Source: Paenibacillus guangzhouensis
GTDB taxonomy: Bacteria > Bacillota > Bacilli > Paenibacillales > Paenibacillaceae
Length of the DNA stretch: 64,000 bases
Assembly (NCBI RefSeq): GCF_009363075.1
Contig: NZ_CP045293.1
Coordinates: 3,224,001 to 3,288,000 of the forward strand
Reading direction: 5' to 3'
Below are positions 43,399-51,294 of the stretch, piece by piece. A program made the translations under genes and the position numbers. Every line of letters starts with the position of its first letter. The first letter of the stretch is position 1. The notes beneath the pieces were generated by a model that was given only the letters and a program-made list of their open reading frames with translations, was not told the DNA's origin and searched no databases.

Positions 43399-43773
43399 TT
43401 ATTTTTCAGCGATGAATTCGATTTCAACTTTGGCTCCCTTAGGAAGACCTGCAACCTCGAAGCAGGAGCGAGCGGGCGTGCAAGACTTGAAATAAGTGCC
43501 GTAGATTTCATTCAGACTAGTAAAGTTGGCAAGATCGGTCACAAAAATAGTCGTCTTTACAATGTCCTCGAAATCGTATCCTGCCTCGTTCAAAATTGCG
43601 GCGATGTTCTCCATCACTTGTTTGGCTTGTATTGCAAAGTCATCATTCATTTCGCCTGTCTGGGGATCAATCCCAAGTTGACCAGATGCATACAAACGTG
43701 AAGCGCTTACAATTGCTTGCGAGTAAGGTCCAATTGCAGCGGGAGCTTTATTAGTCATAATTGTTTTTTTCAT
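43399..43773 (-). CDS. ridA: RidA-family reactive enamine/imine deaminase
   Basis: A 124-residue YjgF/YER057c/UK114 protein. The signature [12 protein letters not shown] and the Arg in [20 protein letters not shown] that binds the carboxylate of the enamine are present. RidA hydrolyses 2-aminoacrylate formed by serine dehydratases, preventing PLP-enzyme damage. It is the first gene of the dsd operon, so it is made together with the enzyme that generates its substrate. Confidence 0.94.
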   Translation of the reverse strand: MKKTIMTNKAPAAIGPYSQAIVSASRLYASGQLGIDPQTGEMNDDFAIQAKQVMENIAAILNEAGYDFEDIVKTTIFVTDLANFTSLNEIYGTYFKSCTPARSCFEVAGLPKGAKVEIEFIAEK

Positions 43774-43918
43774 ACAAATTACATCTCCTTGTGTTGAAGT
43801 AACATTCCCTTTAAAATTGAATTGCAGATTATGAATATAGGTGCACCTCCATTGTTGATGTTATTCTAACGGAGATCCAAAGAAATTAAATGATATTTAA
43901 TAAATTAAGTATAGGTGA

Positions 43919-43947
43919 ATATTAGCACTTTGCTTGTATGAATTCAA
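43919..43947 (-). promoter_or_regulatory. Promoter of the ridA-dsdA-permease operon
   Basis: On the minus strand TTGAAT (43942-43947) and TAATAT (43919-43924) are 17 bp apart, leaving a leader of about 140 nt before ridA. Confidence 0.55.
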
Positions 43948-43972
43948 GCATAATATTTAGCGTTTTTTTGGT

Positions 43973-44030
43973 AAAAAAAACCGTTTCCGTATTTACTAGT
44001 GTGAAATACACTTGCAAATACAGAAACGGT
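43973..44030 (-). terminator. Terminator of the XRE-cupin gene
   Basis: On the minus strand ACCGTTTCTGTATTT pairs with AAATACGGAAACGGT (one mismatch), followed by eight T residues. Confidence 0.85.
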
Positions 44031-44050
44031 CTATGTTTAGATATTGTTTT

Positions 44051-44605
44051 CTAAAATGTCGGAGGCGTAATAGCAAAAATAACGTTTGCATCTTGATCCG
44101 ATTTATTTTCCCACTTATGTCCTACCCCGGGTGGTATTTTGACACTGTCCCCCTGATATAAGGTCTCTACATCATCCCCAATAAATAATACAACCTCACC
44201 CGACATCACATACGCGACTTCTTCACCAATGTGTCTCATAGGTTTTTCGGCAGACTGGGATTCAGGCGGTAATTTCATTAAAACCATCTCTATTGAGCCG
44301 CTTAAATCCGGAGACAATAATGAATATTCCCAATTGTTCGATGATGGAAATATGACTTTTTTTCTAGCGTTTGCTCTGGTAATTAAATTTTTCGTTGGCA
44401 CAAATTCCGTAAACAAACTAAATAAAGGAACTTCCAACGCCTCGGCAATCACGCGCAGCGTATTCAGTGACGGACTAGAAAGTCCCCGCTCAATTTGGCT
44501 TAACATGGATGACGTTACATTCGTTAATTCTGATAATTGTTTAATCGTATAATTCTTATTTTTGCGAATTTTCGCGATTGTTTGACCTAATTCTAGATTA
44601 TCCAT
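44051..44605 (-). CDS. XRE-cupin transcriptional regulator
   Basis: A 184-residue regulator with an N-terminal Cro/C1 helix-turn-helix (KQLSELTNVTSSMLSQIERG) and a C-terminal cupin domain (EKPMRHIGEEVAYVMSGEVV, IPPGVGHKWENKS). This family often regulates amino-acid or amine catabolic genes. It is transcribed just ahead of the dsd operon in the same direction and is the likely D-serine-responsive regulator (inference from position). Confidence 0.9.
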   Translation of the reverse strand: MDNLELGQTIAKIRKNKNYTIKQLSELTNVTSSMLSQIERGLSSPSLNTLRVIAEALEVPLFSLFTEFVPTKNLITRANARKKVIFPSSNNWEYSLLSPDLSGSIEMVLMKLPPESQSAEKPMRHIGEEVAYVMSGEVVLFIGDDVETLYQGDSVKIPPGVGHKWENKSDQDANVIFAITPPTF

Positions 44606-44722
44606 CGTTCATCATACCTCATAAAAATACCTCAAATTTAATTAATATGCTGTCCTGAATTAATAGCCTATAAATATAAAGATATCATAAATCTTAGAAA
44701 TACTAAATACAGAGCTAATTGA

Positions 44723-45271
44723 TTACTCGGTTATTTGTCTTAATATTTTTGCTGGATTACCCGCGACGATTGTATTTGCAGGCACGTCCTTCGTGACTAC
44801 TGAACCTGCAGCCACAATGGAATTATCACCAATATTTACACCAGGTAAAATTACACAACTACCGCCAATCCATACATTGTTTCCTATCGTTATCGGTATC
44901 CCATAACCACTTTTATTTCTATCCTTTGGTTCTACAGAATGCCCAGCGGTATAGATCCCAACATTCGGAGCTATCATGCAATCATCACCAATTCTTACCT
45001 CTGCCATGTCTAAAATTGTACAGTTATACCCTGCATAAAAGTTATTTCCTACGTGTATGTTGTAACCTAAATCGCAATGAAAGTTGTGCTCGATGCTAAG
45101 CCCTTCTCCTACACTTCCAAACAATTCGCGTATAATATTTTCTTTCTTTTCAAATTCTTCAACGTCGCTCCTGTTAAATTCTTGAACCAGTTTCTGAGCT
45201 CTTATGCTCTTCATCTTTAATTCTTCAGTACCTCTTTGATAATAAATTTTTTCTTTTTTTCCATCGCCCAT
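44723..45271 (-). CDS. Sugar O-acetyltransferase (Maa/LacA/NodL type)
   Basis: A 182-residue left-handed beta-helix acetyltransferase with hexapeptide repeats (IGDDCMIAPNVGIYTAGHSV, ITIGNNVWIGGSCVILPGV, VAAGSVVTKDVPANTIVAGN). The catalytic His lies in YTAGHS. It moves acetyl from acetyl-CoA to a sugar hydroxyl. aagggg precedes ATG 45271. The gene is monocistronic. Confidence 0.93.
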   Translation of the reverse strand: MGDGKKEKIYYQRGTEELKMKSIRAQKLVQEFNRSDVEEFEKKENIIRELFGSVGEGLSIEHNFHCDLGYNIHVGNNFYAGYNCTILDMAEVRIGDDCMIAPNVGIYTAGHSVEPKDRNKSGYGIPITIGNNVWIGGSCVILPGVNIGDNSIVAAGSVVTKDVPANTIVAGNPAKILRQITE

Positions 45272-45383
45272 AGGTATACCCCTTATATATTCAATTTGTG
45301 TAGTTCGATTAAATCAAACTTATCGGTTAGGCGAATCAAAGTACAACCCAATCATACCGAGGCGTTCCTTTCTTGACAAACTG

Positions 45384-45422
45384 AAAAAATAAAGAGTGAA
45401 GTACGTCAAGCACTCACTCTTG
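45384..45422 (-). terminator. Terminator of the exported-protein gene
   Basis: On the minus strand AAGAGTGA.. pairs with TCACTCTT, followed by TATTTTTTC. Its stem and loop are very close to the terminator at 31055-31091. Confidence 0.75.
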
Positions 45423-45453
45423 TCTTTATACATAGTTATTAATGGTTAGATGC

Positions 45454-46266
45454 TCACTTCTTCTCAATAAACTTTCCCTGGTGAAGATGAAAAATCTTCA
45501 TCGTGGTCTTGGAGTCTCCTTCTTTCTTGTTGTCCTCTAAGGATGCGTCCATTTCGGTCTGCCAATAGAAAAGTTCCCCATTATCATCATTGAACTGGTA
45601 ACTACCCATGGCAACATGATATTTACCTTGAAATACAGAGCGGTCTTTAAGAGTACCTTTCCAAGCTTCTGTCCATACTCCAGAATCGTTCATATACATT
45701 AGATGAGATTCTCTAACATCGACATCTGTTCCGCCTGTGCGCGTAACGATATTAAATAAAGGATTCATTCCATCAGCTCGAAAATTCTCAATGTTCCAAG
45801 AATCGACATGCCATGGCTTCTCAAAGATTAATTTGTATGAACCGTTGGACTGTTTGTCAAAGATGAAGAAATCACCAAGATGAACCCCTCCATCAATTCG
45901 CACAAGTACTTCTGGTTCGGAATCGCCATCTACATTCATTTCTTCAAAGGATAAACCATCAAAATAATAGTTCTTCTTTTCATTGCCTTGCTTTCGTATC
46001 CAATCTTCAACCATCTCCTTTGTTATTTCTGCGGAAATGTTTACCAATCGAGTCTCTTTATCCCATATTTCGGGACCGCCTCTTGCTTCCACCAAATCTT
46101 GTACTGGGGCAATAACCTTTCCATTATCAAGTTTAGTTTCTTCTGGACTCCGTGCTTTACCATTAACGAACAGACCAACAGAATTACTAGCCACAGCAGT
46201 TCCGACAAAGATCGTACACGCCCCCAGAATTGGAAGTAACACTCGCAAACTTCTTTTTACTTTCAT
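45454..46266 (-). CDS. Exported protein with degenerate copper-amine-oxidase-like N-domain
   Basis: A 270-residue protein with a signal peptide (SLRVLLPILGACTIFVGTAV ending near VAS). Residues 28-75 (VGLFVNGKARSP, KVIAPVQDLVEARGGPEIWD, LVNIS) resemble the copper-amine-oxidase N-terminal domain common in Paenibacillus wall proteins. The rest reads like a beta-rich domain (MNVDGDSEPEVLVRIDGG contains a DxDxD-type calcium loop). No catalytic family is recognised. It is monocistronic. Confidence 0.75.
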   Translation of the reverse strand: MKVKRSLRVLLPILGACTIFVGTAVASNSVGLFVNGKARSPEETKLDNGKVIAPVQDLVEARGGPEIWDKETRLVNISAEITKEMVEDWIRKQGNEKKNYYFDGLSFEEMNVDGDSEPEVLVRIDGGVHLGDFFIFDKQSNGSYKLIFEKPWHVDSWNIENFRADGMNPLFNIVTRTGGTDVDVRESHLMYMNDSGVWTEAWKGTLKDRSVFQGKYHVAMGSYQFNDDNGELFYWQTEMDASLEDNKKEGDSKTTMKIFHLHQGKFIEKK

Positions 46267-46404
46267 GGCTCTTCTCCTTCTAGAATGATTATATTATTTA
46301 GACGCAGTACGTTAGTCAAATGTTTCCTGCTTAATAACTCGCGTACTTCTTGTTATCGGTAGAAACTTATTTTGAACTCGTTGCTGGTGATTCCCCGCTC
46401 CCGG

Positions 46405-46452
46405 TTAAAGAAATAAGGAAATCCCTAACCTCGTCGGTAATCTTTTTTTCAT
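46405..46452 (-). CDS. Possible 15-residue peptide gene after a truncated AgrC-like kinase
   Basis: ATG 46452 has an excellent ribosome site (aggagg, seven bases upstream) and encodes MKKRLPTRLGISLFL followed by TAA. A TATAAT box lies about 40 bp upstream. The basic, amphipathic N-terminus and the position after an AgrC-like kinase remnant are what one expects of a pre-peptide (AgrD-like), perhaps cut short by a frameshift. Evidence is only the ribosome site and context. Confidence 0.3.
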   Translation of the reverse strand: MKKRLPTRLGISLFL

Positions 46453-46555
46453 AAAAAATCCTCCTAGTATCGCGTGTTTTTTCAACATTATAGCGCAACA
46501 CAAAGAGGACTTTTTGAACATGCCAAAATTGAACATTATATTCGTTAAAATTAGT

Positions 46556-46899
46556 TTATAGGCCATATAGGACAATTTCAACTGAAAAAGAATCCGGTTT
46601 GCTTTCGATATGAAGTGACCCGCTTGACTCAACTTTTTGCTGTAAACTTTTAAGGCCCAATCCGTGGTTTATTCGGTTTGGTTTCATTGTTACTGGTAAA
46701 GAGCCCTCCCATTCGCTTACTTCTCTTGATGCTGCATTTACAATGCTTATAATCAATGACCAGTTAATAAAAGATAAAGTAATACGCGACCAACGTTCAT
46801 GTTCCGGCAGAACTTCACAAGCCTCTTGTACGTTATCCAATAAATTACCGAAAATCGTTGATGCCTGCTCAAACGTGGTGAAAAATGTAATATCGTCGC
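46556..46899 (-). pseudogene. C-terminal remnant of an AgrC-like GHKL histidine kinase
   Basis: About 113 codons carry the ATP-binding end of a GHKL sensor kinase: FGNLLDNVQEACEVLP (N box), a beta strand block, TMKPNRINHGLGLKSLQQKV (G box) and a final SFSVEIVLYGL. The frame is blocked by a TAA just upstream (near 46900), where the DUF6366 gene begins downstream of the break, and no sensor, membrane or His-box region is present. This is a deletion remnant of a quorum-sensing type kinase. An intact-looking ATG at 46840 exists but would give only half a catalytic domain. Confidence 0.65.
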
Positions 46900-46907
46900 T
46901 TTAATTT

Positions 46908-47108
46908 TTAATTTAGTAATTTGTAAATTATATACCCTATAACCAATATTAAAATTATAATTCCAGTTCCTTTCCATCCCAAACCAGTTAAATTTCCATA
47001 TTCAGAACGATTTACTCCATCACTAAACGCACCAAAAGGGTTATTTTTTAATTCTTTTTGTCTTAAACGTTCTTTTAGTTCTTCAGGTGTTTCTTTTCGA
47101 GAACCCAT
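46908..47108 (-). CDS. DUF6366 family small membrane protein
   Basis: A 66-residue protein: charged N-terminal helix (RKETPEELKERLRQKELKNN), a Gly/Asn/Ser segment and a C-terminal membrane helix (GWKGTGIIILILVIGYIIYK). This matches the pattern of DUF6366 proteins of Bacillales. aggaggtggtcaa precedes the ATG. Function is unknown. Confidence 0.8.
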   Translation of the reverse strand: MGSRKETPEELKERLRQKELKNNPFGAFSDGVNRSEYGNLTGLGWKGTGIIILILVIGYIIYKLLN

Positions 47109-47242
47109 TTGACCACCTCCTGAATAAACTTGCCCTTTCCTTCATCAAGAGAAACTCAGATCCGTACTTCTAACTATGATACGGTTCACCGTAATGAATC
47201 AAAGCACAAAGTATCTTTTGACCACAAGATATACATATCAGT

Positions 47243-47286
47243 ATAAACACAAACCCACTCCTTTGGCGGAGTGGGTTTGTGTTTAT
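47243..47286. terminator. Perfect 19-bp inverted repeat, bidirectional-type terminator
   Basis: ATAAACACAAACCCACTCC (47243-47261) and its exact complement (47268-47286) enclose a six-base loop. It lies 64 bp past the UMP kinase stop and ends that transcript on the minus strand. Confidence 0.7.
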
Positions 47287-47349
47287 AACTTTTCTTTTAT
47301 GGAACTATCGTTCCGCTAAATCAAGGGAGAATAGTAGTTCTAACATATT

Positions 47350-48087
47350 TCATTCCAACTCTAAAACTGATTCGCCACTAATTATCGTACCGTTATTCTT
47401 ACCTTCACAAATTTCTTTCATCGAGCCTGGTTTATCGAAGTTAAACACATGCATTGGCAGATTGTAGTCTCTTGCTAAAATGAAAGCTGATTGGTCCATT
47501 ACCTTTAAGTTGTGTTTTAAAACGTCATTGTAATGAAGCGCACGAAATTTCCTTGCATCTTTATCAAATTTAGGGTCTGCATTAAGAACACCATCAACAC
47601 CTTGCTTTGCAACTAATAAAGCGTCACAATTAACCTCGATGGCTCTTTGTACTGAAGGATAGTCTGTTGTAACGTAAGGTTGACCGTTCCCCCCTGCAAA
47701 TATTACAATATAGCCTTTTTCTAGATGGTGGATTGCTCTTAGACGGATGTATGGTTCTGCAACTGAAGTAATAGGTATGGCCGTCATTACTCGTACTTCC
47801 TTTTTGATCTTGGCTTTAAGAACTCCACGAAGCATTAAACTATTTACTACAGTCGCAAGCGTTCCAATGTTATCAGCTTCTGCCCTTTCTATCCCCCAGC
47901 TTTCCGCCATATTACCTCTGAAAATGTTACCCCCACCTATAACTAACGATACTTCAACGCCTAAGTTTACTACTGACATAATTTCATCCGCAATATGGTC
48001 TAACCTTTCTGGCTCAAAACCAAATTCAGAGTTTCCTGCTACTGCTCCACCACTTAGCTTAACGAGAACCCTTTTGTACCTTGACAA
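47350..48087 (-). CDS. UMP kinase (PyrH) paralogue
   Basis: A 245-residue amino-acid-kinase-fold protein of the PyrH family, which phosphorylates UMP to UDP. Landmarks are VLVKLSGGAVAG, VIGGGNIFRG, LATVVNSL, IFAGGNGQPYVTTD and VDGVLNADPKFD. The usual LSGEALAG reads LSGGAVAG. The start is TTG 48087 with ggaggtg eight bases upstream. Housekeeping pyrH normally sits in a tsf-pyrH-frr operon; this copy is alone in an AT-rich region and is preceded by a leader peptide and terminator, so it looks like an extra, inducible copy. The reason for inducibility is unknown. Confidence 0.85.
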   Translation of the reverse strand: MSRYKRVLVKLSGGAVAGNSEFGFEPERLDHIADEIMSVVNLGVEVSLVIGGGNIFRGNMAESWGIERAEADNIGTLATVVNSLMLRGVLKAKIKKEVRVMTAIPITSVAEPYIRLRAIHHLEKGYIVIFAGGNGQPYVTTDYPSVQRAIEVNCDALLVAKQGVDGVLNADPKFDKDARKFRALHYNDVLKHNLKVMDQSAFILARDYNLPMHVFNFDKPGSMKEICEGKNNGTIISGESVLELE

Positions 48088-48111
48088 TTATTACACCTCC
48101 ATAAAATAAAA

Positions 48112-48138
48112 ACACTAAAGCAATAAATGCTTTAGTGT
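48112..48138 (-). terminator. Leader terminator (attenuator) before the UMP kinase gene
   Basis: ACACTAAAGCA and TGCTTTAGTGT form a perfect 11-bp stem with a five-base loop, followed on the minus strand by TTTTATTTTA and then the ribosome site of the kinase gene. It overlaps the last codons of the leader peptide. Confidence 0.75.
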
Positions 48139-48204
48139 CCTAATGGAATGGAAATATGAAATTACGCAAGTCGACTGAATGTAAGTCTTCCGTTTCCACC
48201 TCAT
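48115..48204 (-). CDS. 29-residue leader peptide of the UMP kinase gene
   Basis: ATG 48204 with ggag seven bases upstream opens a frame beginning MRWKRKTYIQ and ending IRTLKHLLL, with the TAG stop inside the second arm of the attenuator hairpin. A sigma-A promoter lies just upstream. A ribosome stalled on this peptide would prevent or alter the terminator, as in attenuators of ribosome-targeting-antibiotic resistance genes; this mechanism is inferred. Confidence 0.55.
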   Translation of the reverse strand: MRWKRKTYIQSTCVISYFHSIRTLKHLLL

Positions 48205-48237
48205 ACTCCCACTCCTACATGTTTTTTCCATCAAGTA

Positions 48238-48266
48238 ATTTTACATTACGTAAAGGTAAATTGCAA
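48238..48266 (-). promoter_or_regulatory. Promoter of the leader-UMP kinase transcript
   Basis: TTGCAA (48261-48266) and TAAAAT (48238-48243, minus strand) are 17 bp apart; the predicted leader is about 145 nt. Confidence 0.6.
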
Positions 48267-48312
48267 TTATTGTAACCTACATATTTTACTTGCTATCGTA
48301 TCGCTTTAAATT

Positions 48313-48543
48313 ATAGTCATTTCGGAAGTTAACTATGAGTATAAGGTTCTTGGATTAGAATTGACGAAGTTTCAGAATGGAGACTATCAAATAAGCGGCA
48401 AAAGAATAGACGTTCAGTTGAACGAGAATAGAGAGTTTAGTGAGTCGATCGTGATCAATGAGCCAGGCTCTTTTGGAGCCGAAGCATTATGGTACATTGA
48501 TACCGTATTCGCTAGGGGGAGACGACCCCTTAGATGGCATTAA
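48313..48543 (+). pseudogene. Gene fragment of unknown family
   Basis: After a TAA at 48310-48312 a plus-strand frame stays open to 48543 and reads protein-like (EVNYEYKVLGLELTKFQNGD, IDVQLNENREFSESIVINEP, GSFGAEALWYID). No ATG or ribosome site starts it; the first possible start is TTG 48361. The composition looks coding, so it is probably the middle or end of a lost gene. The final GRRPLRWH is encoded by a small G/C hairpin near 48514. Confidence 0.4.
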
Positions 48544-48729
48544 AGACAGATAAATTTGTTGAATAGAGATTTAGTGGTTTGTAACATTTTGGTTATTTTC
48601 ACTTTTCTTCCTACTCATTTCACATTAACTTTGTTTTTGTGACTTACAGTTATTTTCATGCCACATGATGTCGCAAACATGACTTACTGAAAAAATAAAT
48701 ATATTAATAATTTCGTTTCTACAATTACA

Positions 48730-48773
48730 CTATCCTGCCCTTTACCTTAATGGCCGCGGCCATCCTTCCATTG
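48730..48773. repeat. Intergenic repeat element, copy 1 (left half)
   Basis: Begins TATCCTGCCCTTTACCTTAA and contains a GGCCGCGGCC palindrome. It matches the left half of the elements at 50447 and 54881; the right half (GTGTCCCGTTAG) is missing. Confidence 0.5.
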
Positions 48774-48803
48774 AACATTTACATACCTACTATGTAGTTA
48801 AAC

Positions 48804-49022
48804 TTGAATAAAATCATTAATTTCAAATCTTTGATTTCTCCACGATTATGCATTTATGTTTGTGTCGTGAGCTCCCAAAAGGCAAAAAATATATTGTTTA
48901 TTATTTTTGGCGGAGTTTTATTATTAATAATGCTATTGCAGGAATCCCTAATTATTCCAGCAGTAATAGCTATATTTTCTTTAGCACTAACAATGATTTC
49001 CATGAATTCACCAAAGAGTTAG
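48804..49022 (+). CDS. Small hydrophobic protein
   Basis: Up to 72 residues with two hydrophobic stretches (NILFIIFGGVLLLIMLLQES and LIIPAVIAIFSLALTMIS). The start is uncertain: TTG 48804 or GTG 48867, neither with a good ribosome site. A strong terminator 17 bp past the stop supports a real transcript. No family recognised. Confidence 0.4.
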   Translation: MNKIINFKSLISPRLCIYVCVVSSQKAKNILFIIFGGVLLLIMLLQESLIIPAVIAIFSLALTMISMNSPKS

Positions 49023-49038
49023 TTTTGATTATAATACA

Positions 49039-49062
49039 AGCCAGCCTAGAGGCTGGTTTTTT
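49039..49062 (+). terminator. Terminator, identical to the one at 50256-50279
   Basis: CCAGCC-TAGA-GGCTGG followed by six T. The 24-base element is an exact copy of the terminator after the next gene. Confidence 0.85.
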
Positions 49063-49133
49063 GTTGTATACTAGCAACAGCAGGAGAATTTAAACGCATT
49101 TTGCTCAAATAGCACAAAATAAAGGAGAAAAAT

Positions 49134-50246
49134 ATGAATCTATATTATACGGGAATTTGCCAACTACTAGACGGAAATAAAGCTTTAAAAGGTGAAGGTT
49201 ACTATGTCAAAACTGATGATAATCGTCTGTTGTACTCAGAGTCAGCACAAGAAACTAAAACGGTAACCTTTCAGGATCTAGAAGATGCATTATTTGAAGG
49301 ATGTAAAAAAATTATAAATAATTTCTCTATCTCCAAGAACAATACTGATGTCTATGCGTTCAATTTATATGCTGACGAATACAACAGCTTCTACGTCTAC
49401 ATGAATACGATTGCTGGCTTAGAGAACACAGTGAAGAAACACTATCCAAACTACTCTGATGAACAGATACAAAGTTTGAAATATAACCAAGGGGATTTTG
49501 CTTTTCAGTTCTATCCAAGCGATATGGGTGAAGTAGCAAGTACAGTTGAAGGGTTTGAAAGAATGGCTTCAGATTTGTCGTATGAGGACGAAGAAACTGA
49601 GGAGTTTTCAAGCGATGATGTTCCAGTTGTAGCATATGAGAAGAAAATATTTAAAGACGGTCACTACTTAGCTGCACTAAATGTAGTTAAACGGCTAGCT
49701 GAAGCAGATGCGTTCTCCAATTTAAACAAAACTGAGGATTTCATATATTACGCGGCTACGGGACATGATTACAATGATTACAGTCTGGTGATGAGAAAAA
49801 CAATTGATCCTGAACTATTTTATCAATGTTTTCCTGATCTGAGAGTTAAGGATGAAGAGTTTAAGTCAATTTTAGTTCAGCAAGCTAACAACAGTGTTGA
49901 AGAGTGCCTTGACTACTGGGTAGAAGCATTTAAGAGTGAATTTAATGAAAAGTCTCCTTATCAATATACGAAAACGGAATACAATGTATTTTTGAGTCTA
50001 GAGAGATATGGCCGCGAACTAGCTAAGGAATGTGTAAGTAGACTACATCAGAAACTAGGTGATGGCTTAGAAGATAACCTAGATGAAATCTTTATTTATG
50101 TCAAAGCTCTAGAATTTGTTGTACATAATTCTGATGATGAAATAAAAAATAGTTGCAAGCTAATATTAGAGACTTTGGATAATGAATCAGATGAAATTTC
50201 AGTTTCAATAAGCAAAGATATTAAAGAGATCTTGAATGCTGCATAG
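49134..50246 (+). CDS. Hypothetical protein, possible DUF4303-like N-terminal domain
   Basis: A 370-residue acidic, cytoplasmic protein (no signal or membrane segment) with aaaggag upstream of ATG 49134. Residues about 35-160 (DLEDALFEGCKKIINNF, TDVYAFNLYADEYNSFYVYM, QFYPSDMGEV) resemble DUF4303, a domain found among polymorphic-toxin immunity proteins and housekeeping unknowns. Residues about 180-370 are predicted helical and unassigned. The gene is AT-rich, alone, and lies between two identical terminators. An immunity-type role is only a possibility. Confidence 0.65.
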   Translation: MNLYYTGICQLLDGNKALKGEGYYVKTDDNRLLYSESAQETKTVTFQDLEDALFEGCKKIINNFSISKNNTDVYAFNLYADEYNSFYVYMNTIAGLENTVKKHYPNYSDEQIQSLKYNQGDFAFQFYPSDMGEVASTVEGFERMASDLSYEDEETEEFSSDDVPVVAYEKKIFKDGHYLAALNVVKRLAEADAFSNLNKTEDFIYYAATGHDYNDYSLVMRKTIDPELFYQCFPDLRVKDEEFKSILVQQANNSVEECLDYWVEAFKSEFNEKSPYQYTKTEYNVFLSLERYGRELAKECVSRLHQKLGDGLEDNLDEIFIYVKALEFVVHNSDDEIKNSCKLILETLDNESDEISVSISKDIKEILNAA

Positions 50247-50255
50247 TTCAACAAT

Positions 50256-50279
50256 AGCCAGCCTAGAGGCTGGTTTTTT
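50256..50279 (+). terminator. Terminator after the DUF4303-like gene
   Basis: Same 24-base sequence as at 49039-49062, placed nine bases past the stop. Confidence 0.85.
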
Positions 50280-50290
50280 AGAGTAACAAA

Positions 50291-50383
50291 TTATTCTAGA
50301 AGGACAATTGTGTATATTAATTCTGCGTCATTGTCCGTGAAGTACAAAACCTTAGCTCCGTCCATTTCAATAGGCGTAGTCAA
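50291..50383 (-). CDS. Possible 30-residue ORF
   Basis: TTG 50383 has an aggaggg ribosome site and encodes MTTPIEMDGAKVLYFTDNDA followed by ELIYTIVLLE. It may be a short gene or the start of a gene truncated by the rearrangement that placed the terminator at 50256. Nothing else supports it. Confidence 0.25.
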   Translation of the reverse strand: MTTPIEMDGAKVLYFTDNDAELIYTIVLLE

Positions 50384-50446
50384 ATTTGCACCCTCCTAGT
50401 GAAACTTTCCACTCCATACTACCACAGCATAGCTGCTGAATACTGT

Positions 50447-50541
50447 GTTAATCTGCCGTTACTTCAATGAAAAGGCAGCTGATCATTTAACCAGCTACCT
50501 CTATATCATGATTGCGGTATAGTGTTCCGTTAGCGTAATCA
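50447..50541. repeat. Intergenic repeat element, copy 2
   Basis: Left motif ATCTGCCGTTACTTCAATG, central hairpin around AGCTG/CAGCT, right motif TATAGTGTTCCGTTAGCGTAA. It touches the stop codon of the membrane-protein gene. Confidence 0.6.
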
Positions 50542-51294
50542 ACGCTGATAAGGAGGATCCGTACCGTCTCCTCCTTTCGCATCCATCGTACCACGGGTGA
50601 CTTTATAGATCATTCGATGTTCTCCAGATTCTTCTCTTTTTCGCCAGCGCTCAATGAAATAAATAAGGTACTGTTCATTTGTTGTATCAATTACTTTCGT
50701 TTCCCTCTCCACTTCATATCCTTCAATCTTCAGCTTTATTACTCCCTCTTGTTTTGGGAATAGATCAATCAAAGTACCGTTACCCGAAGTTGCGAATTCT
50801 ACCGCATCCATAACGGTGAACGGCGGTTTGGGCGTTGAAGATATGTATATTGAACTCACTGCGATCCCAAAGAGCAGAAGCGGTGCAATCATCAGAACTA
50901 CGCGAACTCTCTGTTTGAGGAGTGGTAAGAACGTAATAATTATTCTGTCGAAACCGAAGAAAAGTAACGCCGCTGTACCGCCCACAATGCTGAAGAGGAA
51001 AGACTGAAGGATAAATCCGAAAAAAAATCCCAAGATGACATGGAATAAACCAGATACTACCCATTCAACGGTACTATCAACACTTAACTTTCTAGCTGAG
51101 ATTTCTAAGAGTGATGAAATAAAAATGCCGTAGAGAAAAATACTCGGAACTGCATATATAGCAACGACGTAGGCCAATGACAAAAAATTTCCAGTCGCTT
51201 GCCATGTTCCACCCATCGTCAAAAAAGGGAAGGTGAACCATATTACGATTGTCCACGTAGTGAAATACGCAGCTGATATCTTCCTTACGAGCAT
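50539..51294 (-). CDS. Membrane protein of unknown function
   Basis: A 251-residue protein with five to six hydrophobic segments (IVIWFTFPFLTMGG, LAYVVAIYAVPSIFLYGIFI, FFFGFILQSFLFSIVGG, VVLMIAPLLLFGIAVSSIYI) and a soluble C-terminal domain of about 90 residues (LKIEGYEVERETKVIDTTNE). No family is recognised. ggaggacggtaa precedes the ATG. It is monocistronic. Confidence 0.7.
   Translation of the reverse strand: MLVRKISAAYFTTWTIVIWFTFPFLTMGGTWQATGNFLSLAYVVAIYAVPSIFLYGIFISSLLEISARKLSVDSTVEWVVSGLFHVILGFFFGFILQSFLFSIVGGTAALLFFGFDRIIITFLPLLKQRVRVVLMIAPLLLFGIAVSSIYISSTPKPPFTVMDAVEFATSGNGTLIDLFPKQEGVIKLKIEGYEVERETKVIDTTNEQYLIYFIERWRKREESGEHRMIYKVTRGTMDAKGGDGTDPPYQR

Noticed and set aside
46405-46632. 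75-codon minus-strand frame ending in the MKKRLPTRLG peptide
   Set aside because: The first 60 codons overlap the kinase remnant out of frame; only the last 15 codons have a ribosome site.
49039-50279. Composite transposon or integron cassette
   Set aside because: No transposase or integrase nearby and no target-site duplication seen; only the identical terminators.
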